Of a stretch of DNA of 64,000 nucleotides, positions 30,850 to 39,297 are shown in pieces; position 1 is the first letter of the stretch; each line of letters starts with the position of its first letter. The notes below the pieces were generated by a model. That model made no database searches and was not told where the DNA came from. It saw nothing but the letters and a program-made list of their open reading frames with translations. The position numbers and the translations under genes are program-made. The stretch lies in the NCBI RefSeq assembly GCF_032062175.1, contig NZ_DAMBQK010000015.1:45489-109488 (forward strand). The letters run 5' to 3'. This DNA is from Atlantibacter sp032062175. GTDB lineage: Bacteria > Pseudomonadota > Gammaproteobacteria > Enterobacterales > Enterobacteriaceae.

Positions 30850-32044
30850 TGGTTGCCCCCTCACGATCTAATGCCTGCAACAGCACCCCTTTCGAGATGA
30901 TGCCCACGTACTGTCCCTCTTCGCCGACCACCGGCACCGCACAGGGTGCCTGGCCGACAACGGACAGCAGTTCGCTGAGCGGCGTCTGGGCGTCGACGGC
31001 GGCGGGAGTGTCCAGCAGCGCGTTGTCGAGACCTGCGCCCGCAGCCAGCGCGGTTTTCAGGGAATCGATAGAGACAATGCCAACGAATTTTTGGCCGCGT
31101 TCAAGCACATAGCCGAACTCGCGATCTTCATCCTGCAAAAGTTTCAGCGCCGAGCGCGGGCCAAAGCCTGGGGTTTTGCGAATCAAGCCAACCGGCGTAC
31201 GGCGGGCGATATCTTTGGCGCTAAACACCTGGCTAATATCCACGCCACGGAAGAAGGTGCGCACATAATCATTGGCCGGATTATTAAGGATTTCATCCGG
31301 CGTGCCGATTTGCACTACCTCGCCATTTTGCATAATCGCAATTCGGTCGCCAATTCGCATGGCTTCATCGAGATCGTGAGAAATAAATACAATGGTGCGC
31401 TGATGCCTGGACTGAAGCTTAATCAGCTCATCCTGCATTTCGCTGCGAATTAACGGATCGAGGGCCGAGAAGGCTTCGTCCATTAACAAAATATCCGGGT
31501 TAATCGCCAATGCGCGGGCTAATCCGACGCGCTGACGCATCCCGCCGGATAATTCATCCGGATAAGCATGGGCATAATTCTCCAGCCCAACCTGACGTAA
31601 GGCTTCCAGCGCTTTTTCCTGGCGCTCCTGTAAACCTACGCCCGCTAATTCCATGCCAAAGGCGGCATTATTTAATACCGTCATATGGGGCATCAGCGCA
31701 AATGACTGGAAAACCATCGCAATTTTCTTTTTGCGCACCTCAGAGAGCTTCGCGTCTGATATTTTGGCAATGTCTTCGCCGTCAATCAGCACCTGCCCCC
31801 GGGTGGGTTCAATCAGGCGATTGAGAAGGCGAACCATGGTTGATTTTCCTGAGCCGGATAACCCCATGATGACGAATATCTCGCCTTCTTCAATGGCCAG
31901 ACTGGCGTTGATAACGCCAAGTGAAAGCCCGGTTTTTTCCAGTATTTCTTCTTTCGAAAGGCCTTTATCAATATATTTAAAGGCGCGCTGTGGATTTTCT
32001 CCAAATATTTTATACAGATTCTTAATTTCTAATTTAATTGCCAT
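30842..32044 (-). CDS. proV: Glycine betaine/proline betaine ABC ATPase ProV
   Basis: ATPase of ProU. The 400-aa protein has Walker A GLSGSGKST at 61-69, signature LSGGMRQRVGLARAL near 163-177, Walker B ILLMDEAFSALDP near 185-197, and two C-terminal CBS domains (about 280-400) that sense ionic strength. The length equals E. coli ProV. It is the first gene of the operon. The osmotic control element of E. coli proU extends into the start of proV; I cannot score it here. Confidence 0.97.
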   Translation of the reverse strand: MAIKLEIKNLYKIFGENPQRAFKYIDKGLSKEEILEKTGLSLGVINASLAIEEGEIFVIMGLSGSGKSTMVRLLNRLIEPTRGQVLIDGEDIAKISDAKLSEVRKKKIAMVFQSFALMPHMTVLNNAAFGMELAGVGLQERQEKALEALRQVGLENYAHAYPDELSGGMRQRVGLARALAINPDILLMDEAFSALDPLIRSEMQDELIKLQSRHQRTIVFISHDLDEAMRIGDRIAIMQNGEVVQIGTPDEILNNPANDYVRTFFRGVDISQVFSAKDIARRTPVGLIRKTPGFGPRSALKLLQDEDREFGYVLERGQKFVGIVSIDSLKTALAAGAGLDNALLDTPAAVDAQTPLSELLSVVGQAPCAVPVVGEEGQYVGIISKGVLLQALDREGATNE

Positions 32045-32112
32045 GCAATGGTCGTGGTCCTGTTATTTATCGATAACGGTTTCATTCCTGCAGGAAATAA
32101 TGAACGGACATT

Positions 32113-32140
32113 ACCCTAACACACTCTCAATCTGAGGCAA
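32113..32140 (-). promoter_or_regulatory. proU P2-type promoter
   Basis: On the minus strand -35 TTGCCT (complement of 32135-32140) and -10 TAGGGT (complement of 32113-32118) are 16 bases apart, the same hexamers I recall for the osmotically induced P2 promoter of E. coli proU. The start would fall about 60 bases before proV. The surrounding interval 32141-32356 is AT-rich and shows no gene; an H-NS-bound upstream element would be expected there. Confidence 0.75.
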
Positions 32141-32356
32141 CCCTTGCTATCCCGCATGGGAGGCCAATAACAGCAAGCGAATGGCGCGCATTTCCCATGA
32201 TATAAGGGCTGAGCGGCAATCGAAAAAAATGAATATTTTTTGATTTTGATAGCCAATTTGCCGGTGAAAGCGATGCTTTCGGCAGGCTTATTTATCAATA
32301 ATGCGCCAGGGGTTATTCCTGATTGTCGGCAGTAATGCGAGGGTAATCACAAAAGG

Positions 32357-32393
32357 AAACGCACGCTCATCAGAATATATTTTGCGTGCGTTT
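32357..32393 (-). terminator. nrdF operon terminator
   Basis: AAACGCACGC (32357-32366) pairs with GCGTGCGTTT (32384-32393) around a 17-base loop. On the minus strand it begins 29 bases after the nrdF stop and ends in TTTCCTTTT. It also has a T run on the + strand. Confidence 0.72.
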
Positions 32394-32422
32394 TTAGGTG
32401 TCATAAAAATGTCAAAAACCGG

Positions 32423-33382
32423 TCAGAAATCCCAGTCGTCGTCCTCGGTTTCCACCGCTTTTCCCATCACATAAGATGAGCCGGAGCCGGAGAAAAAGTC
32501 GTGGTTTTCATCGGCGTTAGGCGACAGCGCGGCGAGGATCGCCGGGTTAACGTCCGCCATTTCCGGCGGGAACAGCGCCTCGTAGCCAAGATTCATTAAT
32601 GCTTTGTTGGCGTTGTAACACAGGAAAGCGTTGACGTCGTCCACCCAACCCACGTCGCCGTACAGTTCGCGGGTATAAACCGTTTCGTTTTCATACAGAT
32701 CCATCATCAAATCCAGCGCGCAATGCTTGAGTGACTCGCGGGTGGCGGCGTCCTGGCCGATTAATCCCTGCTGATATTTGTAGCCGATGTAATACCCGTG
32801 TACCGCTTCGTCGCGGATGATCAGGCGGATCAAATCGGCGGTGTTGGTCAGTTTGCCCCGGCTCGACCAGTACATCGGCAGGTAGAAACCGGAGTAAAAC
32901 AGAAATGATTCCAGAAACACGCTGGCGATTTTCTTTTTAAACGGACAGTCACTGCGGTAATGCGCAAGGATTAGCTGGGCTTTGTGTTGCAGCGGCGCGT
33001 TGTTCTCACTCCAGACGTAGGCGGCATCGACGTCTTTGGTCTGGCATAGCGTTGAGAAAATCGAACTGTACGAGCGGGCGTGTACCGCTTCCATAAAACA
33101 GATGTTCGACAGCACGGCTTCTTCATGGGGCGTCAGCGCGTCGGGCATCAGCGCGGGCGCGCCAACGCTGTTTTGCACCGTATCCAGCAGCGTCAGCCCG
33201 GTAAACACGCGGATGGTCAGCTGCTGTTCCTGCGGGGTGAGCGACTGCCACGCCGGAATATCATTAGAGAGCGGCACTTTTTCCGGCAGCCAGAAATTGC
33301 TGGTCAGCCGGTTCCAGACCTCAAGGTCTTTATCGTCCTGGATTTTGTTCCAGTTAATGGCGCTGATTCGGGTTAATGTCAT
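32423..33382 (-). CDS. nrdF: Class Ib ribonucleotide reductase beta subunit NrdF
   Basis: Holds the dimanganese or diiron tyrosyl-radical cofactor for NrdE. The 319-aa protein has ferritin-like metal ligands in EEAVLSNICFMEAVHARSYSS (Glu and His) and RDEAVHGYYIG, with the radical Tyr in the EAVHARSYSSIF region. From ATG 33382 it matches the E. coli length; an upstream start at 33430 overlaps nrdE and is rejected. It ends ETEDDDWDF, the tail that docks to NrdE. Confidence 0.96.
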   Translation of the reverse strand: MTLTRISAINWNKIQDDKDLEVWNRLTSNFWLPEKVPLSNDIPAWQSLTPQEQQLTIRVFTGLTLLDTVQNSVGAPALMPDALTPHEEAVLSNICFMEAVHARSYSSIFSTLCQTKDVDAAYVWSENNAPLQHKAQLILAHYRSDCPFKKKIASVFLESFLFYSGFYLPMYWSSRGKLTNTADLIRLIIRDEAVHGYYIGYKYQQGLIGQDAATRESLKHCALDLMMDLYENETVYTRELYGDVGWVDDVNAFLCYNANKALMNLGYEALFPPEMADVNPAILAALSPNADENHDFFSGSGSSYVMGKAVETEDDDWDF

Positions 33383-33386
33383 GGCG

Positions 33387-35531
33387 TTATAATGCGCAGG
33401 AGACGCATCCCTCAATTTCGGTGCCTTCAAGCGCCAACTGGCGCAGGCGGATGTAGTACAGGGTTTTGATGCCCTTTTTCCAGGCGTAAATTTGCGCCTT
33501 GTTGATATCGCGGGTGGTGGCGGTATCCGGGAAAAACAGCGTTAACGACAGCCCCTGATCGACGTGGCGCGTGGCTTCGGCATAGGTGTCGATAATTTTC
33601 TCCGGCCCGATTTCGTAGGCGTCCTGATACAGCGCCACGTTGTCGTTGGTCATAAACGGCGCGGGGTAGTAAACCCGGCCCGTTTTGCCCTCTTTGCGGA
33701 TCTCAATGCGCGACACGATCGGGTGAATGCTCGACGTGGCGTGGTTGATATAGGAGATCGACCCGGTCGGCGGGATAGCCTGCAAATTCTGGTTATAAAT
33801 GCCGTAGCGCATCACATCGTCGCGCAACTGCTGCCACATCTCCCGGGTTGGCAGCGTAATGCCTGCCCGGTCAAACAACCGGGCGACTTTCGCCGTTTTG
33901 GGCTGCCAGTGCTGGGCCAGATATTGCGTGAAGTATTCTCCGCTGGCGTAGCGCGACTGTTCAAACCCGGCAAAGCGCGCGTTGCGCTCTTTCGCCAGCA
34001 GCATTGAAGTATGGAGCGCGTGCCAGGTGACGGTGTAGAAATAGAGATTGGTGAAGTCGAGCCCCTCCGGCGAACCGTAGGCGATGCCTTCTCGCGCCAG
34101 ATAGCCGTGCAGGTTCATCTGCCCAAGCCCGATGGCGTGCGAGGCGTTGTTGCCCGCCTCCACCGATGGCACGCTGCGGATCTGGCTCATATCGGAAACT
34201 GCCGTCAGCGCCCGCACCGCCATCTCCACGGTGCGGCCAAAATTCGGGGCGTCCATAGCGTGAGCAATGTTCAGCGAGCCGAGGTTGCAGGAAATATCTT
34301 TCCCCACCGTGGCGTAATCGAGGTTTTCGTCATACTGCGACGGGCTGTTGACCTGCAAAATCTCCGAGCACAGGTTGCTCATGTTGATATGCCCGGCGAT
34401 TGGGTTGGCGCGGTTGACCGTGTCTTCAAACATCAAATACGGGTAACCTGACTCAAACTGGATTTCCGCCAGCGTCTGGAAGAAATCGCGCGCGTTGATC
34501 CAGCTCTTACGCACCCGTTCATCGGCCACCAGGGTGGGGTACAGCGCGCTAATGCTGATATCCCCGAAGGCTTTGCCGTACAGCCGCTCCACGTCATAGG
34601 GCGAGAACAGCGCCATCTGCGCGTTCTGTTTAGCAAGCTGGAAGGTGATATCCGGGATCACCACACCCAGTGAGAGCGTTTTTATACGAATCTTCTCGTC
34701 GGCGTTTTCCCGTTTGGTATCCAGAAAACGCAGAATATCCGGGTGGTGGGCGTGCAAATACACCGCACCCGCACCCTGGCGCGCGCCTAACTGGTTGGCG
34801 TAAGAAAACGCGTCTTCGAGCATTTTCATCACCGGGATCACGCCCGACGACTGGTTTTCTATACGCTTAATCGGCGCCCCGGCCTCGCGTAAGTTCGACA
34901 GTAAGAAAGCCACGCCGCCGCCGCGTTTTGACAGTTGCAGCGCGGCGTTCACCGCCCGGCCAATGGACTCCATATTGTCTTCAATACGCAACAGGAAGCA
35001 GGAAACCAGCTCACCGCGCTGCTGTTTACCGCAGTTGAGGAAAGTTGGGGTAGCAGGTTGAAAACGTCCGCTGAGGATTTCATCGAGCATGGCGGTGGCC
35101 TGGCTTTCATCGCCCTGGGCCAGGGTTAACGCCACCATGCAGGCGCGATCCGGGAAGTGTTCAAGGTAGCGCTTACCATCGAAGGTTTTTAGCGTATAGC
35201 TGGTGTAAAACTTCCATGCGCCGAGAAAAGTCTGGAACTGGAAACCGGCGCTGTGGGCATGGGCGAAAAGCTGGAGGATAAAATCCTCGCTATAGCGAGT
35301 TAACACCGCCGGATCGTAGTAGTTCTCCTCGACCAGCCAACGCAGCCGCGCCTGCTGGTTGGTAAACGCCACGCTGTTTGGCAGCACGTGATGCGCCATA
35401 AACGAGGCCACCGCCTGCTTGTCTTTTTCAAACTGAATGCGGCCCTGCGGATCGTAAAGATTCAGCATGGCGTTCAGCGCATGGTAATCCGGCGTGCCAG
35501 ACATCACCGGTGAATTTTCTATCGTTGCCAA
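33387..35531 (-). CDS. nrdE: Class Ib ribonucleoside-diphosphate reductase alpha subunit NrdE
   Basis: Reduces ribonucleoside diphosphates to deoxy forms under iron limitation or oxidative stress. The 714-aa protein has the class Ib N-terminal region, catalytic Cys residues (FLNCGKQQRGELVSCF, and NLCSEI), the PPTGSISYINHATSSIHP loop, and C-terminal redox pair CVSC at 709-712 that is re-reduced by NrdH. It overlaps nrdI by 13 bases and ends 4 bases before nrdF. Confidence 0.97.
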   Translation of the reverse strand: MATIENSPVMSGTPDYHALNAMLNLYDPQGRIQFEKDKQAVASFMAHHVLPNSVAFTNQQARLRWLVEENYYDPAVLTRYSEDFILQLFAHAHSAGFQFQTFLGAWKFYTSYTLKTFDGKRYLEHFPDRACMVALTLAQGDESQATAMLDEILSGRFQPATPTFLNCGKQQRGELVSCFLLRIEDNMESIGRAVNAALQLSKRGGGVAFLLSNLREAGAPIKRIENQSSGVIPVMKMLEDAFSYANQLGARQGAGAVYLHAHHPDILRFLDTKRENADEKIRIKTLSLGVVIPDITFQLAKQNAQMALFSPYDVERLYGKAFGDISISALYPTLVADERVRKSWINARDFFQTLAEIQFESGYPYLMFEDTVNRANPIAGHINMSNLCSEILQVNSPSQYDENLDYATVGKDISCNLGSLNIAHAMDAPNFGRTVEMAVRALTAVSDMSQIRSVPSVEAGNNASHAIGLGQMNLHGYLAREGIAYGSPEGLDFTNLYFYTVTWHALHTSMLLAKERNARFAGFEQSRYASGEYFTQYLAQHWQPKTAKVARLFDRAGITLPTREMWQQLRDDVMRYGIYNQNLQAIPPTGSISYINHATSSIHPIVSRIEIRKEGKTGRVYYPAPFMTNDNVALYQDAYEIGPEKIIDTYAEATRHVDQGLSLTLFFPDTATTRDINKAQIYAWKKGIKTLYYIRLRQLALEGTEIEGCVSCAL

Positions 35532-35914
35532 AATTCGTTCACTCCCTTACGCACGTTTTCGATGTCGCGCATCGTGCCCATTAATTCGAAGCGGTAGAGA
35601 TAAGGCACCTGGCATTTTTGGGCGATAACCTCACCGGCCCGGCAAAACGCCTCGCCGAAGTTACGATTACCCGCCGCGATCACGCCGCGCAGCAACATGC
35701 GGTTCTGTTCATCGTTAAGAAACTGGATAACCTGGCGCGGCACCGCGCCTTTGGTTTCGCCGCCGCCGTAGCTGGGCACCACCAGGATGTAGGGCTGGTC
35801 CACTTTTAAACGCGCTTTGCCATCAATGGCGATGCGCAGCGCCGTTAATCCCAGCCGCTCAATAAAGCGATGGGTGTTTTCGGAGCGGCTGGAAAAGTAG
35901 ACCAGCTGGCTCAT
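35519..35914 (-). CDS. nrdI: Flavodoxin-like protein NrdI
   Basis: Flavodoxin-like FMN protein that provides oxidant for assembly of the dimanganese-tyrosyl cofactor of NrdF. The 131-aa protein has the phosphate-binding loop YFSSRSENTHRF near 6-17, VPSYGGGETKGAVPRQV and GNRNFGEAFC. It is five residues shorter than E. coli NrdI at the C-terminus, ending EFWQR. Its ends overlap nrdH (4 bases) and nrdE (13 bases). Confidence 0.95.
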   Translation of the reverse strand: MSQLVYFSSRSENTHRFIERLGLTALRIAIDGKARLKVDQPYILVVPSYGGGETKGAVPRQVIQFLNDEQNRMLLRGVIAAGNRNFGEAFCRAGEVIAQKCQVPYLYRFELMGTMRDIENVRKGVNEFWQR

Positions 35915-36156
35915 GCGTTCGCCGCCTGCTGTGCCGGGCGCAGCCGGTTGATCATGTCCGGGCGAAAACCGGACCAGCTCAACGCATCGGCGATCACTAC
36001 CGGCAGTTGACGAAAACCCCGGGCGCGTAATTCTTCTATGGCTTCCGGTTGGGTATCCAGATTCACCAGTTCAAACTCAAGGCCCCGGCTTTCAATTGCG
36101 CGTTTGGTTGCATGGCACTGAACACAGTCGCTTCGAGTGTAAATAGTAATGCGCAT
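35911..36156 (-). CDS. nrdH: Glutaredoxin-like protein NrdH
   Basis: Electron donor to NrdE, reduced by thioredoxin reductase. The 81-aa protein has the redox motif CVQC at residues 11-14, GFRQLPVVI and the C-terminal WSGFRPDMINRL signature of NrdH. I start at ATG 36156, giving MRITIYTRSD as in E. coli; a start five codons upstream is possible but unusual. It is the first gene of nrdHIEF. Confidence 0.95.
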   Translation of the reverse strand: MRITIYTRSDCVQCHATKRAIESRGLEFELVNLDTQPEAIEELRARGFRQLPVVIADALSWSGFRPDMINRLRPAQQAANA

Positions 36157-36231
36157 GATTCGTATTTCCATCTATGATGACGCTACGTGGTGTTTCGCTG
36201 GTAGTGTCACAGGGGTTGGGTGATGTTATAG

Positions 36232-36278
36232 ATACTAGATGTAGATTGTTTTAGATTCAACCGCACAATATATAGTTA
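36232..36278 (-). promoter_or_regulatory. Two NrdR-like boxes upstream of nrdH
   Basis: Two 16-base palindromic sites resemble the NrdR consensus ACACWATATATWGTGT: 36263-36278 with core CAATATATAG (fits all ten core positions) and 36232-36247 with core CTAGATGTAG (8 of 10). They are 31 bases apart, about three helical turns, as expected for cooperative NrdR binding. They sit 76-122 bases upstream of the nrdH start. Confidence 0.75.
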
Positions 36279-36432
36279 TTTTAGCTAACTCATGCCGTCA
36301 CTAAACAGCGAGGCGCGGGCAGGGCATCGCCGCCCAGGAGATGGCGAATCGGTGAAAATTTAAGGTGTGGTCGTAGGGGAGGCAAAAAAAAACCCCGGCG
36401 GCTGCCAGGGCGTCTGGAGATCAGTGGGGCGA

Positions 36433-36762
36433 TTATTTACGGCCACAGTTGAGCAGGGCACCGATAAAAATCCCCGCTGCTGCGGCGACACCAACGCTGC
36501 ACCACGGGTTGCGGCGAACATACGTATCCGCGCAGCCCATCGCGTCACAGGCGGCCTGGCTAACGCCATTACGGCCACTCATCCGGGCGCGAGTTTCGCG
36601 CAGCAAAGATTTTGCTTTACGGCGTGCTGCTTCGGCTTCGTCCTTCGCATCGCTTCCCCAGGACTTCAGCACATCCTCCAGTGAGTCCGCCAGACGGCTT
36701 ACATCGTCATTAATTTCCTGAACGCCATCATCAGCTTGCTTACGGTTTATTTTGTTAAACAT
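36433..36762 (-). CDS. ygaM: DUF883/ElaB-family tail-anchored protein YgaM
   Basis: A 109-aa protein with an amphipathic helical body rich in Asp, Glu, Lys and Ala (about residues 10-75) and a C-terminal membrane anchor VGVAAAAGIFIGALLNCG at about 90-107. This is the layout of YgaM, ElaB and YqjD, which bind stationary-phase ribosomes and attach to the inner membrane. The role of YgaM itself is uncertain. It is divergent from ygaC. Confidence 0.9.
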   Translation of the reverse strand: MFNKINRKQADDGVQEINDDVSRLADSLEDVLKSWGSDAKDEAEAARRKAKSLLRETRARMSGRNGVSQAACDAMGCADTYVRRNPWCSVGVAAAAGIFIGALLNCGRK

Positions 36763-36927
36763 TGTAATTCTCCAATGGGTTAGCTGTGTTTAACAGTGTA
36801 GACCAGAATTGTTTGCCGTTGAGGTGGGTCACGCCTTATGAGGCGGTTTATGGACTTTTCCGAAAGCGTTGCTAATGCTCCTTACTGTAAGGTTGGCAAC
36901 GCAGTGAAAAGATGACGAGGAAAAAAA

Positions 36928-37272
36928 ATGTATTTACGACCCGATGAGGTAGCGCGCGTTCTTGAGAAAGTGGGCTTTACCATGCAGGAGGTAACGCCGA
37001 AAACCTATGGCTATCGCCGTGGTGAAGCTTATGTTTATGTGAACCGTGAAGCGCGGATGGGCCGTACGGCATTAATTATCCACCCGACGCTGAAAGAACG
37101 CAGCCAGACCCTTGCCGAGCCGGCCTCAGAGATCAAAACCAGCGATCACTATCAGCAGTTCCCGCTGTATCTGGGTGGAGAAGCGGAACAGCACTATGGT
37201 ATCCCGCATGGGTTTAGCTCCCGTATGGCACTGGAGCGCTATCTCTGCGGTTTATTCGGCGAGCCGCAGTGA
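36928..37272 (+). CDS. ygaC: YgaC family protein (DUF2002)
   Basis: A 114-aa cytoplasmic protein beginning MYLRPDEVARVLEKVGFTM, of the same length as E. coli YgaC and in the same position between ygaM and alaE. No catalytic motif is visible. AGGAAAAAAA precedes the ATG, a purine-rich ribosome-binding region. The E. coli gene is reported to be Fur-controlled; I did not identify a clear Fur box here. Confidence 0.9.
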   Translation: MYLRPDEVARVLEKVGFTMQEVTPKTYGYRRGEAYVYVNREARMGRTALIIHPTLKERSQTLAEPASEIKTSDHYQQFPLYLGGEAEQHYGIPHGFSSRMALERYLCGLFGEPQ

Positions 37273-37294
37273 TTCGATTTTTGCTATGCCGCCG

Positions 37295-37747
37295 TTATAA
37301 CTGAACGCGCGGCTGAGCTTCAGCAACCCGGAACAGGCGGCGGCAATAATCCAGGAAGTAGCCGTAGGCTGCGCCCATCAACATCGAGATCAGCGCGTTG
37401 GAACTCACCGCCGCGACCATCTGGTGCCAGTCTGCACCCACAAATAACAGAATCAATGCGTACACCGGCGACTGGAACGTAACATAGGCCAGCACGTCCG
37501 CCAGATTCTTCGCCCAACTGTTTGCACTGGCGCGTTTTGCCTGGCGAATAAAATAATCCCGGTAGATCCCATAAGGCCAGGCTATAAGTATGTTGACCGG
37601 GATAGACACCAGACGAGAAGAGAGTGACTGTTCAAAGGTCATGCCGGAGATGAAAATCTCAATAACCATCCCAACAGCAAAACAATACACCACCATAGCG
37701 AAAGTGTCCGCCGCCGCATGACGCAGGCGCGAGTGGGGCGAGAACAT
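37295..37747 (-). CDS. alaE: L-alanine exporter AlaE
   Basis: Inner-membrane exporter of L-alanine driven by proton motive force. The 150-aa protein has four hydrophobic segments at about 16-34, 46-64, 84-104 and 110-130, with the GMTFEQSLSSRLVSIPVN linker. E. coli AlaE has 149 aa. It converges with ygaC (22 bases between stops). In E. coli stpA lies beyond alaE, but it is not present here. Confidence 0.93.
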   Translation of the reverse strand: MFSPHSRLRHAAADTFAMVVYCFAVGMVIEIFISGMTFEQSLSSRLVSIPVNILIAWPYGIYRDYFIRQAKRASANSWAKNLADVLAYVTFQSPVYALILLFVGADWHQMVAAVSSNALISMLMGAAYGYFLDYCRRLFRVAEAQPRVQL

Positions 37748-38376
37748 GTCAGCACTCCTTTGTAAAATAAGCGGTTAACGGAAAAAGGCATTATGATGGT
37801 CAATGTCGACATGCCAGTTATATGATTCGGCTTTTACGTTTTCATTAGATTATCTTGCTGGATATGAACTAACAACTAGCTATTAATTTTTATTTAATGC
37901 CTTTTTATCGATAATATTCTCTGAAATGCATGTTTTGTGCGTATCTCCCTTATAAATAATTGAGGTAATTTAAAAACAAAATAAAATCAATAAGTTAATT
38001 GTCATTTTGTTCTGGTGCTTTTAGGTTCTTTTTGGTGTGATTAAGAATTTTCGGTATGAGATGCTTTCTTAAAGGAGAATGCGGTTTTAAATAGAGCTTT
38101 TTATCATTAAAAATAGCCTTACCAGCAGGAAAAACTCAGCGTAAAGAGGCGTAAAATCGCAGTTGATCGCAGTTGAATGCATAAACAAGCATCAGGAAGG
38201 CAATTGGAGTCATTTTCAATGATCGTTCCGCCATTGCCAACGCGTGTGTAATCATTCATCACGTCAATATATTAAATATTATTAGATTTAATCGTTAATA
38301 AAACTCATTAAGAGGTTATGGAAAGCTCAGCCGGTTTGCCATATTCTTCCGTCATGATATTTAAGGATGGAAAATA
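37748..38376. other. AT-rich interval without a gene
   Basis: 629 bases between alaE and the next small gene. The sequence is clearly AT-richer than its surroundings (long TTTTTATTTAA and AAAATAAAATCAAT tracts) and has no open frame of note. It holds the alaE promoter region. E. coli has stpA at this place; no stretch of it can be read here. Such AT-rich DNA is a typical H-NS target. Confidence 0.6.
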
Positions 38377-38688
38377 ATGAATTTACGCGCAGTAAGTTGG
38401 CGGCTTGCACATTTAATTGTCGAATTAGTGCATGATGCGCCTCTCAATAAAAAATTACTTTATGTTTATTTTAATGAGTTGATACACCTTAATGAAAATG
38501 AGTTGCCGGATAAACTATCCCAGGATCTCAAAAATATTAAAGCGATGTTTAGCGATCCGCTGGCGACAAGAATAGATAAATTAACTGAGCCGGAATTAAT
38601 AAGCCTGGCGTCTCGCATTGTGCTGCTGTTATCTGAGATTAGCTATCATGCCGGACTACAGGCGGGGCGAGAAAGGCTGGCATTCTGA
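38377..38688 (+). CDS. Hypothetical 103-aa protein
   Basis: I do not recognise this gene. The protein is predicted to be mostly alpha-helical and soluble, with Leu/Ile-rich stretches (LAHLIVELVHD, LLYVYFNELIHL, LISLASRIVLLLSEI) and scattered charged residues, no signal peptide, no Cys and no clear membrane span. AAGGATGG at 38362-38369 can serve as the ribosome-binding site. It replaces the stpA/ygaVP region between alaE and yqaE and lies in AT-rich DNA, suggesting acquisition. A small regulatory or protein-binding role is possible but unproven. Confidence 0.7.
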   Translation: MNLRAVSWRLAHLIVELVHDAPLNKKLLYVYFNELIHLNENELPDKLSQDLKNIKAMFSDPLATRIDKLTEPELISLASRIVLLLSEISYHAGLQAGRERLAF

Positions 38689-38929
38689 ATGGTTCAATCC
38701 CAAAGCGCTTAGTTTGCGAGAAAGGGAACGGCAACAGTTATTAATCGCCATCATCGAGGTTAAAATAGTAATAATCTTAAAATGATTCTACTGAAGTACA
38801 TGTAAACCTGCTCTGTATACTGCAGTGGTTATCGGTAAAGTAATGTCATCACAGTGGCGTTTTGCTAACGGCAAGCTAAACTTTGAAAAAACGATGATTT
38901 ATAACCACCTGCATAATAAGGGAGTAAAT

Positions 38930-39088
38930 ATGGGTTTCTGGAGAATTGTTATTACTATTCTTTTGCCACCGCTGGGCGTGTTATTGGGTAAAGGATTCGG
39001 GATGGCTTTTATACTCAATATCATTCTTACCCTGCTTGGTTATATTCCGGGCCTGATCCACGCATTTTGGGTCCAGTCGCGCCCGTAA
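38930..39088 (+). CDS. yqaE: Pmp3-family membrane proteolipid YqaE
   Basis: A 52-aa protein with two transmembrane helices, MGFWRIVITILLPPLGVLLG and ILNIILTLLGYIPGLIHAFW, the signature of the Pmp3/UPF0057 family. It differs from E. coli YqaE at a few residues. Pmp3 proteins modulate membrane potential and salt tolerance in eukaryotes; in E. coli YqaE is stress-induced. The start at 38930 follows GGGAG (38920-38924) and gives the standard protein; a longer frame from 38825 has no support. Confidence 0.93.
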   Translation: MGFWRIVITILLPPLGVLLGKGFGMAFILNIILTLLGYIPGLIHAFWVQSRP

Positions 39089-39297
39089 ATATCAACGGCT
39101 CAGCATCTCGCTGGGCCGTCGTGTTTTCCCGCTCCACTTTCCGCACCCGTTAAAACGCCTTTCTACCGCTTTTTTGGTATCTATCTCTAAAATTTAGAAT
39201 TTCCTTAGCGTAAATGCGCAGCAAAGGGCGATATGTCACATTTTTTATGCGCCTGACAGGGATAATTCGCGCAAACTAAAACCGATGGAGAGTGCAC

